Source: Pampus argenteus
Lineage: Eukaryota > Chordata > Actinopteri > Scombriformes > Stromateidae
Length of the DNA: 64,000 nt
Assembly: GCA_036937835.1 (NCBI GenBank)
Contig: CM072873.1
Location: 6,780,001 to 6,844,000, forward strand
Reading direction: 5' to 3'
The translations under genes and the position numbers were made by a program. Position 1 is the first letter of the stretch. Each line of letters opens with the position of its first letter. The notes beneath the pieces were generated by a model. That model did not search any database. It was not told where the DNA came from and saw nothing but the letters and a program-made list of their open reading frames with translations. This document shows, one piece after another, positions 49,423 to 62,900 of this stretch.

Positions 49423-52400
49423 ATGCATGCGTGCGTGTGGTAGAGTTTAGTCCAGAAGCATTTTAGCGTTGAAGCTGGCAGTTGTGATTTAAATATTTTA
49501 TGCCAATACCAAAAATATTTATGTTCAAATTTAAGCATGTTCATGCCAAAGCATTAAAAAGGCGATGAAACGGAAACTCAACAAACCGTTCTGGTACCAG
49601 TGGCCTTGTATTGCTAGATGGCTCACTGTATCTATTAGCTTAAATGGCCTCAGATAAAGAATTGCATTAGAAAAATACACCTAAATAATTAAGAATAAAC
49701 AAACAAAGATTAATCATTTTTTTTAAAGCAAAACTTAACTGGTTCCAACTTCTCAAATATGTAATAATGTAATAAACTGAATATCTTTGTGTTTTGGACA
49801 GTTTGTCATACATTTAAGACGTCATTGTGGCCTCTGGGAACAACTATTTATTGACATCGATAAAATAATCTGTAGGCTAATGCAGTGGTTCCCAACCTTT
49901 TTTGGCTCATGACCCCTTAAAATTAGGCATTATCTACTTACTATCTACTGAACATTACACCCCAGGTTATAGCTGTAGTGTCAATATGAATTATAGTTAG
50001 TTTTTCTCTCTTATCCCTTTCAATCATCCTGTGACCCCCGGGTTGCTTTATTGACGCCCTTCTGCACTGTACTTGGACATTTTGTCTGAACAGGTTGTTA
50101 GATTGGATGACAGTTAGAAACCGTCTGTGTGTTGACAATTGCAGTTGTAATTATTATTTTTTTTTTCTGTTTCTTTAAGAGGAGCATTATTATGGCCACT
50201 TAACAAGTTGAGTTTGAGGTTAACGTACAGTAGGGCTTTATGTGCATGAAGTCCTCCCCCGTCTTTCCTGGCACATTCCTCAGTATACTTTATAATAAAG
50301 CCTCGGTGCCAAAAATGCATAGGGCACCGGAGCATGGGACAGAAATCTGTCAAATGCAAGAGTAAGACATACTCTTGTTATTCCCTGCAGGGACATTAGC
50401 TGTGCTATTTGTGAGCCTCTGCAGGATTCCTGCCGTTTTGTCTTACTTGGAGGGTTTACAGTCCCTTCCTGGCACGGTCGCCCCGCTCTGCCCGACCCAC
50501 CGTTTATCCCGACAACTATTTTTAAAACAGCTGGAATTCAATCAAAACATTAACTTTCTGTTCAATCCTTTTAAAGCCCAGAACAGTGCAACTTGTTTTC
50601 TGTTCCACATGCCGAGTGATGAGATGGGTAGGTGGGGAGGAAGAGGGTTTTTTTTGGGAAGGGGGTAAAAGGTTTGTGATGTGAAAGGCTTTGAATATTT
50701 GGGTTAATTCTTTCTGTGTTCTTTCAGGATAATGTCATCACATTCCTGAGTGGTGGATCCACGTGGCTTTTTATTGGGTGATAAAGAGTGGCAGCAGGCA
50801 AAAGGAGAACGACAGCTCAGTAATGTCAACAGCAGGTCGGGTAAATAAAAGTGGGAAAGAATAGAATGTGCTGTAACCGGGCGCTTATAAAACTCCTGCC
50901 TGCTGCTTCTCTGTAGCTTCAACTTCTGCAGGAGTTGCTAAGCAACCATCCATAACCCATTAGCTAGATTACAGTATAGCAGAGATAAAATGCTGAAGTG
51001 CTATCTAATAGATACATAACAACTCGTACTGATAGGCTGAACTGGGCAGATACTCCTATCAGGAAGACATTTACTGCCAGGCTGTGCTCTGACATCAAGG
51101 TTTGCAATAATTTGTGACCAAAAAAAAACAACTTTTCCTTTTTATGTACGTGAAGCCAGTATTACTGTGGACAAGCAAGGAGGATCTGTGGGTGTCAGAC
51201 GCATTAAAAGTTTAAATTATGGATCCAGCTTTACACTTCCCTAGACACTCGTCAGTTATTTAATATTTATTAATAGATGCTCCGACTGAGTAGCTGAAAA
51301 ACGGCCTCTAGAGTCTTGTTGGCATTTTTTACAGTAACACTAATGGAAGCAAATTAGAATAGCTACGTGCAGTTATTCCTTTTGTGTAAAGTTGAGTGCA
51401 CTAAACGGCTTATTTCGTAAGAACTGCAGGATCGCCGCGAACGTCTTAAGATGTCCGCAGATGTGTTTATAGAATTTTTAAATGGGGATGCAACACATTC
51501 TCAAAACCAAAATATATCCTCCTCCTCATGCTACATGCTACTTTGGCTAACCTCCCTCTTTGTGTTTGTCTGCTCCCTCCAAGTAGTTTTGAAGTGTAGT
51601 TTGATCCGTACAAGAATAAAGATCCACCAATGTTTTTTCCCCTTCTTGCAGCAGAGGCGAGCCACCGGCGGCTCTCACCGTCACCAGGGCAACGTGTTTA
51701 TTTATCCTTCCTCCACACTTGATTCATCTTGTTTAATGGAGAGATGACGAAATGACAGAGGAAGTAATAATATGTCAGCGTGCGCTCCAGTCTGCAGATA
51801 GGGAATGTTTTCCGAGCATCCGAGCGTTGCCACAGAGTGTTTACTTTGTGTTTCTTGTGGCAACTGTCAGTGAAACTTGTTTCTCTTCATGTCCAAAGTT
51901 GGAAATCAGTGAAACCGAATCTTCTCTCCCTCAGATTGTGTATAGTTTGGGACAGAGTACCTGTCATGCTGCTTTGTTGTTTTTAGGATTATAGCATCTC
52001 AAACCTCACAGTGCAATGACACGTAGGTGATATGTGATTGATGGATGATTGTGACGCACGGTGACCTTTTCCTTAACAAAACACTTAACACTGCTGACAC
52101 TTGATCTGTATTTGCTTTCGCATCCACTACGTTTAATTGAAAAGCAGATGCACCAGAGGTACACAAGCTGCACGCGTGACCTGCCCCAGCTGCCTGATCA
52201 CAGACCTCAGGGACTCTTGACATCTCACGTCAAGAAGCCTGAAACATGTTGTGGTTTCATGGTTTGCGTATCAGCTTCTGAGAAATCGGCTAGCTCATGC
52301 GGACTGTATGTGAATTTTAAGTGCATCTAACAGATTTAATCCTGCAGTCTAAAGACGGTTTGATTTAATTTAGAAACACTGTCACCAGTAGATGGATTGT

Positions 52401-53924
52401 TGATCAGAGAGCACTGACTGAAAACGTCCTGCTCAGTGTGAATTGCTTTAAATAATAACAGCAATAAATCCATCAGCATACATCCCATGAAACCTACATT
52501 AAAATTCCATTTGTTTTTATATTTTGAACCTGATTTATTTGAGACCCGCATATGTAAATGAGATTAGAGCTGTAGCGTAGTTTGACTACCGTGTGATGAA
52601 ATAGCATCCTGCACTGTCACTAAATGACATTTAAAATAATATTTCCTGTGATATGGCCTGAGAAAGAAATGACAACGTCTAAAAGCGCTCAGAATAAGCC
52701 TGTAATTATTTAGAGCTGTAGATATTGTATAAAACCCACAAAATGTAATACATGGGAATATGTGACTTAAATAGAAAATGTGCTTTGGAAGGACAAATTC
52801 CAAACTATTTATTATTCATATTATGGGAAGAATAGATAACATAAAAATCTGTAGATTAACACAACCAGTGTTACTTACAGTAATATTGTAACCACAGCGG
52901 CCTGACCTTTGACCTCATCGTTGACCTGTAGTGTGTAGTGGATAAGTGCCCAGAAATGATTAAGCATTCATTCCAGAGAAGGCCAGTCACTTCCTGTTGT
53001 TTTCAAGATGTGCACGGGTGCAACTAAGCAACTTAGCATGTAGCGGCTGCTTTATAAACGTGGTTCTACCTCTGTTGTTTTTTGTCTTGGCTACAGATGA
53101 ATGCAGAGCTTGTAGTAGCACAGAAAGCTGCACCAGAGGAAATGACTTGCACTCAAGGACTGGCTTCATGACACAGTGGAATTATCTGCCAGCCGTGGGA
53201 TGGGGTGGATCATTTCCTGCATTGCTGTGCATGTGGGGAGATCCTCGTTTGTGTGTATGTGTGTGTGTGGGCGTGCACATTTGTTCGTGCACACACACCC
53301 AGCAAACTCCTCCTCACCCCCCGGTGTGTGTATATTTTTTCCCTTAAATAGTAGTTTTGTGTGAGGTCAGTCCTTTAATGGGGAAGTGAAGTTGAAACGG
53401 AGCGTGCAGCTCGCGACGGAGAGAGCAGGAGGAGAGGCAGAGAGGCAGATAAGAGCCGCAGAAAAGGAGGAGAAATTAGTAGAGAGGAAGTGAAGAAGTG
53501 ACATGAAGCAAATCGTGCCATTCTGTCCAGTAATGTAATGATGGGAGAGCGAGAAGAGAAAGTAAAAAAATCCGATTGGAAGACAAGTTTGAAGGAAACC
53601 ACCGGGTCAAAGTGGGGTTCTTGTGTTCTCTGTTGTAACGTTTGGCTCAGTCCAGTGTTTCAAACTGCTCCTCGTTGACCGTTCAGGAATGCATAGCTGA
53701 CAAATGTTGATAAATGACTTCCTCATTGTTACACACTGTAACGATTAAGGGTTTGCATCAGTCTGTCTTTTGCTTATTTAATGGTTCCCCTACATTGGCC
53801 TGGGTCAAACTACAGCATGTTCAATATAGACTGACTGAATGATACAAAGTGTAAGCTTGAGATCGGTCGACCTAATCTGGTGCTGCAGTCCAGTTCTCAA
53901 CCTCTGTTTCTGTTCAGACTGTTG

Positions 53925-53982
<58 letters not shown>

Positions 53983-56900
53983 CAATACTCAAGAGTCCTA
54001 TGTTGATTTACAGAGAGGTTAACTACAGTTAACTTTGAAGATAGATTCAGCATCTGGTGTGTTTGTACATATAGGAGCACAGTTTAGGGATCTGATGGTT
54101 TTCTTCAAGCACATCATCCTTCTCAAAGTGGACAGGCTTTGAGCTGATGCTAACACGGATCCCCCCATAAAAAACAGTTTCTAAGACCAGATACGAATAA
54201 GTAAAATGTACCGTATGGCGTGTGTGTTTAACGCAGAACAAGTGACTACACGCTGCGTGACATCATCTCTTTCAGGCTGCTCCCGAAAGGTCAAAGAAAC
54301 TGTGTTTATCATTTGTCACCAGATGAATATCATTGACAGAATCAAATAGGCAGCTGCTACTTAGACAAATGAGTCATCCACTCTTTCTCTCGAGGAACAA
54401 AGCTTTCAGTTCAGACTTGTTTTTTTTTTTTGCATGCAGTTGCCGTTTGTGTAGGCAGTCAGTCAAGTTGATCGCTGCTGGTGTGAAGCTGTTGGTTTTC
54501 ACTCAGACTTGGTGTGTGCACCGACGCGGAACCGTTCTTGTCCTGCGCAGTGATGAGAGGGAACGCAGAAAATGACACACACGTTAAATTTCAAAGTAGG
54601 GCCGCTGCTGTTACCACTGCTGGTTTCACTTAATCTGGATGTCTGGAACAGTTACGTTTTTTTTTGTCTTTTTCAATTGTCAGCTGTCGTCATGAGAGGA
54701 AGTTAGTCAGCGATCGCACATTTCCTCTTTACTTGTTTGCGCTTGCAAAATACATGATGTCCATCATGAGACTATGTCATTATAATCAAACATAACTGAG
54801 TAAATAAGAAGTTCTGTAAATTTAAAGGGAACTCTGACTAATGACTTGTTAGATGTGATCATCATTGACTCGTCGTGTGTAAAAGATGAATAACGCAACG
54901 TTTTGTTTAGACATGTTGTAATTAAACCGCAGTGAGTTTCAGTGTGACGTGACCATACTCAATAATATTAATCACATTTATTTATTAATGTTGTGACCTT
55001 AAACATTGCGATATCAATATGACGTTAATACAATGACTGAGCGGCGCTCGAAATACACAATTTCACTTTGATCGTAACAACTGTGCTGTGATCCGTTTGC
55101 ATTTCGGTCATAATGTTTGTCATCGTTTTAGTGAGAAGCAGAAATATGAATCCGTGCCGATTGTTGGCAATAATGGTACATGTTGTGCATTGGTCAGACT
55201 TATTGATAGATTATTCTTTCTTTCTTTGTAGGACTCCATAAACGCCATGGCCTTGGACTTGGACTACCCTGCACTACGCAAGAACAAAAACATCGAAACC
55301 TTCTTAAACAGATGTAAGTAGTTTTTGTGTATCTGGTGAGAATAAGAGAGAGAGGATGCCTTTTATTTTAAAGCTGAGGTTTTATTATTCCTGTAAATTC
55401 ACAACATTTTAAATGAATAATTTGTTCTCTTCGCATTCAGATGAGAAAGTCATGAGACAAGTTCGAGACCTGCAGATGAAGTCTGATGACTTTGACAGAG
55501 TTAAAGTAATCGGTCGAGGGGCGTTTGGTGAGGTCCAACTGGTCAGTATTCGTAATCACAGAGGTTTTCTTTTTGTGTGTGTGTGTAAAAGCAATGCAGT
55601 TATATTACAGCATTTTAGGCTCCAAGAATATATCTGAATGTTCCTGTATATCTTAATTTTTAAAAATGACTTAATGTACCTTTTTATGCCGTGTGTGGTT
55701 GTGTTTAATTTAACACCAAGTTGGACACACTGCTAACTCTTATTTACTGGTTACCACCATCATTCAGGTCAGACATAAAGCCTCTCAGAAGGTTTACGCC
55801 ATGAAGCTGCTGAGCAAGTTTGAGATGATCAAGCGCTCAGATTCAGCCTTCTTCTGGGAAGAAAGGGACATCATGGCCTTCTCCAACAGTCCCTGGGTTG
55901 TGCAGGTATGATATTTAAGTCACTGGTCAGCTGACAAGATATGTGTGTTTATTTATTTAATTATTTATTTAATAGTTTTATATATAGTGTAGTTATCTGT
56001 GGTAATCAGAACTTGTGTTTACCCGTTTTCCTCTTCAGTTGTGCTGTGCCTTCCAAGATGAGCACTACCTCTACATGGTGATGGAGTACATGCCAGGAGG
56101 TGACCTGGTCAACCTCACCAGCACATATGACGTACCGGAGAAATGGGCCAAATTCTACACAGCAGAGGTGGTGATGGCCCTGGACGCCATTCACTCCATG
56201 GGCTTCATCCACCGTGACGTCAAGCCAGACAACATGCTGCTGGACCGACACGGACACCTGAAGCTGGCCGACTTCGGCACGTGCATGAAGATGAACTCTG
56301 TGAGTTACGTGAAAACCTCAGAATGCTGCTATCTTATCTCTACTGTTACCTAAATGTGTTTGTGTGTGTGGGTTAAAGCTGTGAACTGCTTTGTATGTGA
56401 TGGTAAAGCTCATTTGCTAAAACACACTGTAGTTTTCTGCTGCAGAGATCCTAAATTCTCATCGTAAATCAGCATCAAGCTTGTACCCTTTTCTAAAAAC
56501 ACAACGGAAAAGCATGAACATTTTAATTTTCTGACAAATGCAACGGTTGAAGTCTTGCTTCTCTGGTTGGTACTGATGGGAACCTTAATTTAGTTCAAAA
56601 GCAAATGTCTTAGAGCTCTTAGCAGTCAGTTGTATGCTTGAGATTTCTCTTACTTCTGGATTAATATTTATCATTTGTCTTAAGATGACTATAACGTCAA
56701 AACATGCTTTTAAGATTCTGAAGGATGTTGCTTCCTGGATTTGTGTTACAGACCGGCATGGTGCACTGTGATACAGCAGTCGGTACTCCGGACTACATCT
56801 CTCCAGAAGTGCTGAAGTCACAGGGAGGAGATGGGTATTATGGGAGAGAGTGTGACTGGTGGTCCGTAGGGGTCTTCATCTTTGAAATGCTCGTCGGTCA

Positions 56901-59900
56901 GTGAAATTCTCTGAAAGTTCCAGTTAGTTCACAAGATGAGTGAAGAGATTGTAAACATATTTCTCAGCGTAGGTTATTATAGCTAACTTCCTGTGGTTTG
57001 CTGTTAGGTGACACACCGTTCTACGCTGACTCTCTGGTGGGAACCTACAGTAAAATCATGGACCATAAAAACTCCCTCAACTTCCCAGATGATGTGGAGA
57101 TCTCCAAAGATGCCAAGAATATCATCTGTGCCTTCCTGACTGACAGGTATGAAGACCTGACAGATGGAGACATTACGTAACACACACATACTGTATATTT
57201 ACCCATGATGTGGTTTGCGGTGCTGTATATTTTACTCTGGTTTTAATGTATTTACTTTTATTCAAAAGGTTATGTATCAATAGGTCATCTTTTCCTGTTA
57301 CCTTTGAACAGAAGACAAAGGCCATTAGTCATTGCCCTACAGCTCATTTACTCTCTTTGTTTTGAGGGAGGTGCGATTGGGCAGGAACGGCGTGGAAGAA
57401 ATCAAGCGACACCCTTTCTTCAGGAACAACCTGTGGACCTTTGACACCATTCGAGACAGTCAGTATCACTACAGTGCAACAAGCAGCCTCGCCTGAACTA
57501 TAAAATATGCCTTTTACTTCCAAATAATGAACAACAATTCCTTTTGGAACAGCCAGGGTACATGTCCGGTTGTTCATTAGTCTTAAGTTTTGTTTACACA
57601 GCACTTCCTTTTTCTCTCTTTCTCTCTTTCTCTCTTTCTCTCTATTTTCTCAGCGGTTGCTCCTGTGGTCCCAGAGCTGAGCAGCGACATAGACACCAGT
57701 AACTTCGATGAGATTGAAGATGATAAAGGCGACGTAGAAACGTTCCCCATACCTAAGGCCTTTGTTGGAAATCAGTTACCTTTTGTTGGCTTCACCTATT
57801 TTAAAGAAGATCAGTACGTCATCAATATAGCTGGCTGTTCCTTGTCATTTCTGGGACATCAACACGATACAGTACATATGTACAGTAAACGCGTATTGTT
57901 ACTTTGTTTAGTTGTGTTGATTCTGTTCATTTCCTTCCTCAGGTTACTAAACGCCTCCTCCTCCAACAACACTTCGGTCACTCATGAGAATTCAAAAGGA
58001 GAGGTAGGTGCTTTCACAGAGGACGGGCCCTGTTGTTCAATTCAGCTACATAAGTAATTCAAGATGATGATGGAAATGACTGGAAAGGATTTATTTTTCT
58101 GATACCATGATTTATAATGTGCTTTGGTAGAATTTCAGTGTTCTTAGCGACACAAAGACTTAAGCAGCTTTCAGAGTAAGTGGCTGAGCTACAAGCTAAT
58201 CTGGGAAACCCTTCTTGACTTCAGTCCTTATTGAAAGAAAGCCCCCATCACAATCCTCTACCGCTTTGAAAAAAAAAACTGATATATGGGATTTCATTCT
58301 AAAAGTAACTCTGCAGAAATCATCAAAGCGCTAGTAGCAAATATTACTATTATATTTATCTTGAGGGTTCATTTTAAAATTTCAAAAACTGTTTCATCGA
58401 GACAGTTTGACGATGACCCTCCATGTTCTAGTCAGACGATAGGAGTTAAAGAACCAGATATTTCTCTTAGGAGTTGGTGAAGATAAACAAATGAGAAAAC
58501 AAACTGAAGATAGTGACTGTACTTGAATTGCTCAGTGAAACGATTCCAAATGAATGCAAATGGTGCTCTATATCTGGAATGGATGTGTAAATAAGCAACT
58601 TTTTGCTAACATGTTCATCACAATTTAAAAGATGTTGTGTTTACAGCTCAGAGTTGTCAACTTTTATGAACTTTGAGCTCAAGTTAATCTCAGATTGTTC
58701 TTCATTAATGTATGCTCCTAACAAGACTGTCACTTATATAAATTGCTTCATTGCATCACACATGCTTGAGTCACAGGAAAGGTTGAGTATTTGATTAGTC
58801 CTAAAAGTCAGCAGGACATGCATGATCGGTTGGCTCTTTTCTCTACACAGTGGGCAGCGCTGCAGAAGAAGGTTGAGCACCTGGAGGTGCAGCTGAAGAA
58901 TGAGAAGCAGGTCAAAGATGATGTAGAGCACAAATACAGGTAGAGAAGCTGTAGAAACATGATGTTTAGTCTTTTTGCACCACTACCATAATTGAACACG
59001 AAGACACTGACTCTGAGTTCTCTTAAATGTTGAACTCCTTTCTTTCTGCAGAGCTGCCACTGGTCGCCTAGACAAAATCTCCAAAGAACTTGAGGAAGAG
59101 GTAGGTTAATCACTCTGAAACCGCCGTGGAGACATTTACAGCACAGATGCCTGTTACTGTTACTGTTGGAGGTGACTTGAATATTTCTGGCTTCTTCCCT
59201 TTTTAATATTTGCTGGTGCAATGACCCAGTTTCCCCTCCGGGACTGTAGATGTTCCATCCTCTTCATTGATTTTCATGACATTTCCCACCAGCTGTATTT
59301 AAGTCAATAATGACTTCTCATTATTCACCTGGCAATGGTTCAGTTAAACGCCAATGCGCCATATCCAGCAAGTTTCACCTGGAGCGTGTGCCAAATTCTA
59401 ACAACCACATGTGTGTCTATAGGGATCAGACTTGATTCTCAGGAACCGTATCTCATAAAGCGAGTTATGAAATCACAGCACCGTGAAATCAGCCTTATAG
59501 GACAAAGTATTGAATGGTTGCTTTTAGGTGAGCAGCAGAAAGAATCTGGAGTCGAGCATGAGGCAGCTGGAGAGAGAGAAGGCCTTGCTTCAGCACAAGA
59601 GCCTGGAGAGCCACCGCAAGGCCGAGAGCGAGGCCGACAGGAAGCGCTGCCTGGAGAACGAAGGTGACATAAACACACAGGCTCACGGTTATAAAAAAAA
59701 AACAAAAAAAACAGGGTTCAGGGTTTTGATACAAGTTTACAGACTGATATCATGTGGATAACACTGCCATCACCTGGTCAAAGGGACTTTTAAAGAATAG
59801 TGTGAAGAGTGTCTGAAATTTGGGTCCATGTCTTATTGTGTTGTGCAGTCAACAGCCTTCGAGACCAGCTGGATGACATGAAAAGAAGAAACCAGAATTC

Positions 59901-62900
59901 CCACATTTCCAATGAGAAGAACATTCACCTTCAGAAACAGGTCAGTTACTCAGTGTTATATTTCAAAAAGAGCTGCCTTCTATTTTAAATGTACAGAAAT
60001 TATTGTTAGAGGAAAGTAAATGAACAAATGAATATCATAAGATATTAAATATACCGACCGTGAACTTTTGAATTATAAGGTTACAAACATTGTATTGCAG
60101 TGCACTATATTTTTTTTAAGTACTCTGTGCAAGTTGTCTTGTGCTTGGCAGGACAGTGTCATGTGTTCAAGTCAGTTTATTGCACTCAGTCAAAGACATA
60201 AAACCAACCATCAACAGAACGCGTTCATGTAAAGCGGTTTATGTTAAACCACAATTGTTGTCTCTGTCAGCTGGAAGAAGCCAACACGTTACTGCGAGCC
60301 GAGTCCGAGGCAGCGGCAAGGCTCCGTAAAACCCAGACGGAGAGCAGCAAGCAGCTGCAGCAGCTGGAGGCAAACGTACGCGAGCTGCAGGACAAATGCT
60401 GTCTGCTGGAGCGCAGCAAGCTGAGCCTGGAGAAGGAATGCATCAGTCTGCAGGCCGCGCTTGAGACGGAGCGGAGAGAGCACAGCCAGGGCTCAGAGAC
60501 CATCAGCGACCTGATGGGTGAGTGACATTCAGAATAGAGCTAGACTGCTAAATGTCTGATATTAGATTATTACAGATATACTGGCAGAAATGCCAATGAT
60601 ATGTTTGTTACATTTTTTTAGTTAGTAAATCTAGTATTTAAAAACACATTTAAATAGCCTTGAAAGAACAGAAAAATAAAACAAATCTTGAACTTCGTAC
60701 TTTCCCAGAATACTAAGACAATTTATAATATTATCCCAAATCAAATTCAGATCATCGTCATCTTACAAAATTATATTTGTTGCTGTGATATGTACATGCA
60801 TACATACTGTAGATATTCAGGCACCAGACTCCAGTTGGTTGAATCATGCTCGGCTTGTACTGTCCTCTACACACTGCATTCCTTTTTCTGTCATCTTATA
60901 CTTCCTCTAAACACAGGATGAATAAACCCACAGAAACAAAGTGCTTATAGATGTGTTCCTCCCAAACACCTGCAAGTAACACTTACCACTGCACACAGGA
61001 AAGACTGAACAGCTAAATGTGAATCTGTACACGTATGCATCTGGGAAACCCCCCCCCCCAAACTGGTAAATATTGACATGGCTGAAGCGTTGCAGGAATA
61101 AGCCACTTGAGCATATGAAATTCTGCCTGGGGGAGTTTGTGGTGTTGTTACCTGTATTTTTATGAGGTGGAAATTCTATTACATGCCTTGGATGAATGTT
61201 TCCCTTCTGTCAGTTTACATACCAGATTTACAAAGGGAAGCTCAGTAGGCCAGAGCAATGTGTCACACGAATACTGAGGGCACCAGAGAGGCTTTCAAGT
61301 CCTTATGAAGATCCATTTAGCAGCTATAACACTGCGTTTGTGTGCGAGGGAGAGATGATTTGAATTAGTCTGGAAACACATTTGTCTGGAGGCGCTTTAT
61401 AGAGTCCTTAAGTCCATTATATAAACAAGAACAAATACATTGGATGTTGTTTTTTTTTTAATTTTTATCCAAGGCGTAAACAAAGAGTGAACATGAAATA
61501 TTCCTACTTCAGTCAGCTCTGTAGAAAAGACCTCGAACACAACAGCACCTGCTTGCTCCAGCGCAGCTGCTCAGTGTGTTACAGTAACAGACTGTACTGG
61601 CAAGCTCCCAGCATGCTTTACTGTGACTGTATAAGGGAGTATATGTTTACATCAAGGCTAATAATTCAACCTCAATCCGCAGTGCTTGGGCTATTGAAAC
61701 TGTCATATAAAATCTTTTATCTGATTGTGCTAATTGAGGTAAGGTCATGATCAGAGTGAACGTGCAGAAGCTCAGTTAGCCCCCCCAGATTTCTGCTCAG
61801 TCTATATTTGAAAACATAGATGCCTCAGTCAGATTTCTTTCTGCTTTTTCTAACAGCTGCTTTTTCATTAGAAATCGAGCTGTGATATTGTAGAAATACT
61901 CAAACTGTTCCCATAAGATGATTACAAATATGAATATAAACAAATTACACATATATTCCAAAAACATGAAAAGGTAGCACATCTCTCTTTTTCTATTGCG
62001 ATGTGAGCCAAATAAGGATATGCTCACTGGATTTAGGTTTAGCACTCCACAACAACACACTCGCATCTGGAAGTTGCCCAGTTCTGCCCAAATCTTTCTG
62101 TCCTCAGATCAACTAATACATACAACACAGAGAAGGGCAAGAAAATGAATTCTATGCATGTTTTTCACTTTGAAACATGCTTCTCGGCTCTGTCTTGCAG
62201 GACGAATCTCTGGTCTTGAGGAGGAGGCACGTCAGCAGAGACAAGTTTTGTCTAAAGCGGAGACTGAGAAGAGACAGCTTCAAGAGAAACTCACCGACCT
62301 GGAGAAGGTAAACTACGTAACCAGCTGGCCTTGAAATGCTTTTCCTGTGAGTCTCGTGTTACTGGATGTGTGGTAGAGTTTCATTAGGTGTATCTAAGCA
62401 CCTCTGTCCTTGTTTCACCCTGTACAGGAGAAGAGCAACAAGGAGATTGATTTGACCTACAAGCTGAAGGTGCTGCAGCAGGAACTGGAGCAGGAGGAGA
62501 CCTCTCACAAGAGCACCAGGGCCATGCTGGCAGACAAGAGCAAGATCAAAGTAACTATCGAGGGTGCCAAGTCAGAGTCCATGAAGGGTAAGGCGTTACA
62601 TGTTCTCTTAAATACCTCCTTATTTAACCAGTTTGTAGAATCAGTGAATGAACTGCAGACTAGTTAACCTCTCTTACACACTTTCAGAGATGGAGCAGAA
62701 GCTGGCGGAGGAGCGAGCAGCCAAACTGCGGTTGGAGAACAGGATACTGGAGCTGGAGAAGCACAGCAGCATGATGGACTGTGACTATAAACAGGCTCTG
62801 CAGAAACTGGACGAGCTGCGCAGACACAAGGACAGGCTCACTGAGGAGGTGTTTATATACTGTTCTGCTCAAAAGAAACACCGAAGTGTGTGTTTAGATA

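Larger units (their letters stand above)
44332..55231 (+). other. rock2: rock2 intron 1 (10.9 kb)
   Basis: No coding exon was recognised. Contents: a 26-base poly-T at 47432-47457, a diverged foldback MITE (about 47785-48190), a (GT)n tract at 49382-49421, a hAT-type MITE (49883-50047), a purine-rich stretch around 53385-53560 and a 55-bp (AC)n at 53927-53981. Open frames near these are low-complexity shadows. Confidence 0.7.

Noticed and set aside
53927..53981. Regular repeat that could be mistaken for a CRISPR-like array
   Set aside because: It is a plain dinucleotide microsatellite in vertebrate DNA, with no spacers and no associated genes.
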